This document shows, piece by piece, positions 61,636-64,000 of a stretch of 64,000 nucleotides of DNA. Location of the stretch: positions 11,309 through 75,308 of the forward strand of contig CAJTRK010000014.1 of the NCBI GenBank assembly GCA_910578475.1, in the 5' to 3' direction. Each line of letters begins with the position of its first letter. Positions within the stretch are counted from its first letter, which is position 1. The notes below the pieces were generated by a model that worked only from the letters and a program-made list of their open reading frames with translations, did not search any database and was not told where the DNA came from. The position numbers were made by a program, and so were the translations under genes. Source of the DNA: an uncultured Lachnospiraceae bacterium (GTDB taxonomy: Bacteria; Bacillota; Clostridia; Lachnospirales; Lachnospiraceae).

Positions 61636-63798
61636 TTAGAGATGCAGCACCCGTTCCTGAATCTCCTGTGTTCTTCCCTGATTCCAGAATTGTGTGCCGA
61701 TATAACCGCAGGTACGTCTTGCAACATTCATTTTGTCCTGCTCTCTGTTTCCGCAATTTGGACACTCCCATACAAGCTTTCCGTCCGCATCCGACACGAT
61801 TTTGATTTCTCCGTGATAATCACAAACCTGACAATAATCGCTCTTGGTGTTCAGCTCCGCATACATAATGTGGTCATAAATATGTTTCATGACCGCCAGC
61901 ACGGCATCCAGATTGTTCTCCATATTGGGTACTTCCACATAGCTGATTGCACCGCCCGGAGAAAGTTCCTGAAACTGCGATTCAAAGGTCAGTTTCTCAA
62001 ATGCGTTTATCTCTTCGCCCACATGAACATGGTAGCTGTTCGTAATATAATTTCTGTCCGTTACACCCGGAATCGTGCCAAAGCGCTTCTGCAGACATTT
62101 CGCAAATTTATAGGTTGTGGACTCTAAAGGCGTACCGTACAGACTGAAATCAATATTGGTATCCTTTGCCCATTTCTTACAGGAATCGTTAAGCCGCCGC
62201 ATCACTTCCAGCGCAAAAGGCGTTGCCGACGCATCCGTATGGGATTTTCCGGTCATAAATCTTGTGCACTCGCATAACCCGGCATAACCGAGCGATATTG
62301 TGGAATACCCTCCATAAAGCAATTTATCAATCGGTTCGCCTTTTTTCAGTCTTGCGAGCGCGCCATACTGCCACAAAATCGGTGCAACGTCGGAAGGCGT
62401 GCCTTTTAGCCGCTCATGCCTGCACATCAGTGCGCGCCTGCATAACTCCAGTCTTTCTTCAAATATCTTCCAGAATTTCTCCATATCTTTTCCCGAAGAA
62501 CAGGCAATATCTACCAGATTCAGCGTTACCACACCCTGATTAAATCTGCCATAGAATTTTGGTTTATCATTTTCATCATGATAGACGGTCAGGAAGGAAC
62601 GACACCCCATACAGGTATAACAATTACCGTTTTTCAGTTTTTTCATGATTTTTTCGGAAATATAATCCGGCACCATCCGTCTGGAGGTACATTTCGCCGC
62701 TAATTTCGTCAGATGCCAGTATTTGCTTCCTTCGGAAATATTATCTTCTTCCAGTACATAAATCAATTTCGGGAACGCCGGTGTAATATAAACGCCTTTC
62801 TCATTCTTTACGCCGCGAATACGCTGATTCAGCATTTCTTCTATGACAAGCGCAAGGTCGTCTCGCGTCTGTCCCTCCGGCACTTCATCAATGTACATGA
62901 AAACCGTTACAAATGGCGCCTGTCCGTTGGTTGTCATCAGCGTAATGACCTGATACTGTATCATCTGTACACCGCGGTTGATTTCCTCGCGCACACGCAT
63001 TTCCGCGATTTCATTAATCTGCTCGTCAGTCAGGGAAAGCTTCATTCTGTCCATCTCTTCGCGAACCTCTTTCCGAAGCTTCAGCCGACTAACCTGAACA
63101 AACGGCGCAAGATGCGCCAAAGATATGCTCTGTCCGCCATACTGCGAACTCGCAATCTGCGCGATGCACTGTGTTGCAACATTGCAGGCAGTAGAAAAAC
63201 TTTTAGGCGTGTCAATCATCGTTTCGCTGATGACCGTTCCGTTCTGCAGCATATCTTCCAGATTGACAAGACAGCAATTGTGCATATGCTGCGCAAAGTA
63301 ATCCGCATCATGAAAATGGATAATTCCCTGCTCGTGCGCATCTACAATATCTTCCGGCAGCAAAAACCGTTTTGTGATATCCTTGCTTACCTCGCCTGCC
63401 ATATAATCTCGCTGCACGCTGTTCACGGTTGGATTTTTATTGGAATTTTCCTGTTTTACCTCTTCATTATTGCACTCAAGAAGCGTTAAAATCTGCTCGT
63501 CAGTTGAATTGGATTTTCGCACAAGCGCACGTTTATAACGATAAGTGATATAATTTCTCGCCATCGTATACGCATTATATTTCATCAGTTGATTCTCTAC
63601 CATATCCTGAATCTCTTCAACATTGGGAGAATACTTCATTTCCTCACAATGGTCGGCCACCACTTCCGCAATCGCATCGATTTCGCTCTCCGTCAGTTTG
63701 TCCTCTTCTCTGACCGTATCGTTTGCTTTTTTGATGGCATTGATGATTTTATCCAAATCAAATACCACTTCCGCACCGCTTCTTTTAATAATTTTCAT
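61636..63798 (-). CDS. nrdD: Anaerobic ribonucleoside-triphosphate reductase
   Basis: This oxygen-sensitive class III enzyme makes deoxynucleotides. The 720-residue protein has an N-terminal ATP-cone (MKIIKRSGAEVVFDLDKI), the core, the C-terminal zinc site (CQVCDYHGE, CPNCG) and the glycyl radical motif RTCGYIG near the end. The ATG at 63798 follows AAGGAGTGTATGT. It heads a two-gene operon with nrdG behind NrdR-like boxes, which implies replication-linked control of dNTP supply in an anaerobe. Confidence 0.97.
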   Translation of the reverse strand: MKIIKRSGAEVVFDLDKIINAIKKANDTVREEDKLTESEIDAIAEVVADHCEEMKYSPNVEEIQDMVENQLMKYNAYTMARNYITYRYKRALVRKSNSTDEQILTLLECNNEEVKQENSNKNPTVNSVQRDYMAGEVSKDITKRFLLPEDIVDAHEQGIIHFHDADYFAQHMHNCCLVNLEDMLQNGTVISETMIDTPKSFSTACNVATQCIAQIASSQYGGQSISLAHLAPFVQVSRLKLRKEVREEMDRMKLSLTDEQINEIAEMRVREEINRGVQMIQYQVITLMTTNGQAPFVTVFMYIDEVPEGQTRDDLALVIEEMLNQRIRGVKNEKGVYITPAFPKLIYVLEEDNISEGSKYWHLTKLAAKCTSRRMVPDYISEKIMKKLKNGNCYTCMGCRSFLTVYHDENDKPKFYGRFNQGVVTLNLVDIACSSGKDMEKFWKIFEERLELCRRALMCRHERLKGTPSDVAPILWQYGALARLKKGEPIDKLLYGGYSTISLGYAGLCECTRFMTGKSHTDASATPFALEVMRRLNDSCKKWAKDTNIDFSLYGTPLESTTYKFAKCLQKRFGTIPGVTDRNYITNSYHVHVGEEINAFEKLTFESQFQELSPGGAISYVEVPNMENNLDAVLAVMKHIYDHIMYAELNTKSDYCQVCDYHGEIKIVSDADGKLVWECPNCGNREQDKMNVARRTCGYIGTQFWNQGRTQEIQERVLHL

Positions 63799-63864
63799 AC
63801 ATACACTCCTTGTCCGTTGAAACGGACATTCATTCCATATTAACCATTTTTTTGCCCGTTTCAC

Positions 63865-63911
63865 ATACTATATATTGTATCATGGTTAATTTTTATGTCA
63901 AGGTATTGTGT
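63865..63911 (-). promoter_or_regulatory. nrdDG promoter with two NrdR-box-like sites
   Basis: On the minus strand TTGACA (63896-63901) and TACAAT (63874-63879) are 16 bases apart. Two 16-bp sites resembling the NrdR box (ACACnATATnTnGTGT) lie at 63865-63880, a good match, and 63896-63911, a weaker match. They are spaced exactly 31 bp, as is typical for NrdR pairs, and cover the -10 and -35. Confidence 0.75.
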
Positions 63912-64000
63912 CCATTTATTTCATGATTTATTTATTCCATTTAAGGATTAGGGTGTCAAAAGGCGCTTCACGGAATGAAACAGGGCAGATTGCCCGGCAG

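Noticed and set aside
62713..63489. Plus-strand reading frame of 258 codons
   Set aside because: It is antisense to nrdD, has no ribosome site of note and no recognisable domain.
1..64000. Search for CRISPR arrays, tRNA and rRNA genes, and long direct repeats
   Set aside because: None was recognised on reading; no regularly spaced repeat or cloverleaf-like sequence was found.
63912..64000. Possible end of an upstream minus-strand gene at the right edge
   Set aside because: Only a short open stretch and a small GGGCA/TGCCC hairpin are visible, which is too little to support a gene.

Overview
The window looks like the chromosome of a spore-forming anaerobic Firmicute of the class Clostridia, most likely a gut-type Lachnospiraceae. 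The evidence is spoIVA with a sigma-E-type promoter, the oxygen-sensitive NrdD/NrdG ribonucleotide reductase, rubrerythrin, a ferredoxin-linked indolepyruvate oxidoreductase, the GGGtGRT/IscU-like gene pair, strong AGGAGG-type ribosome binding sites and moderate GC content (judged by eye). No rRNA, tRNA, CRISPR array or complete prophage is visible.

Layout: 1-2000, nucleoside salvage (PNP, cytidine deaminase, a cut-off amidohydrolase). 2063-4693, SpoIVA and a lactonase-like beta-propeller. 4771-9230, a spermidine/putrescine uptake operon headed by an XRE-cupin regulator. 9224-15050, a lipoprotein, a sugar-type oxidoreductase, uncharacterised membrane and cysteine-cluster proteins, and rubrerythrin. 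15208-26376, a glucoside-utilisation locus: GH13_18 phosphorylase, solute-binding protein, two permeases, MDR dehydrogenase, Gfo/Idh/MocA dehydrogenase and GH4 on the minus strand, facing a LacI regulator and glycerate kinase on the plus strand. The gene content resembles the E. coli ycj cluster, and the glycerate kinase points to glucosylglycerate. Two strong promoters and three LacI-type operators lie in the 479-bp divergent region.

26450-36141 is the most unusual region, a compact accessory island. It encodes a CbbX/SpoVK-like AAA+ ATPase with a 106-aa partner, a WYL regulator, a 93-aa orphan, a PD-(D/E)XK nuclease-like protein, a DUF4357-like protein, a TIR protein, an HD-RyR protein and another orphan. 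Three intergenic copies of the palindrome GCAATATTGC precede the three inferred transcription units, which suggests one regulon under the WYL protein. The TIR and DUF4357 reading frames are in phase and separated by a single TAG codon. I propose this as a candidate, not clearly described, anti-phage (conflict) system.

36372-50867 is mostly housekeeping and signalling: GGGtGRT and IscU-like proteins, two c-di-GMP-type proteins with degenerate GGDEF motifs, topoisomerase III, an ATPase, Asd, ArgH, and an ABC transporter that has lost its permease C-terminus and has no binding protein beside it. 50861-58768 is one operon for aromatic or branched 2-oxoacid / aryl-acid metabolism (thioesterase, acyl-CoA ligase, Na+ symporter, IorA, IorB, PaaK, ACT protein). 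58853-61072 holds a large serine recombinase with an extra C-terminal winged helix, a 50-aa leader gene and a possible 47-aa membrane peptide. 61082-63911 is nrdD-nrdG behind a promoter covered by two NrdR-box-like sites 31 bp apart. The last 90 bases show no gene I can support.
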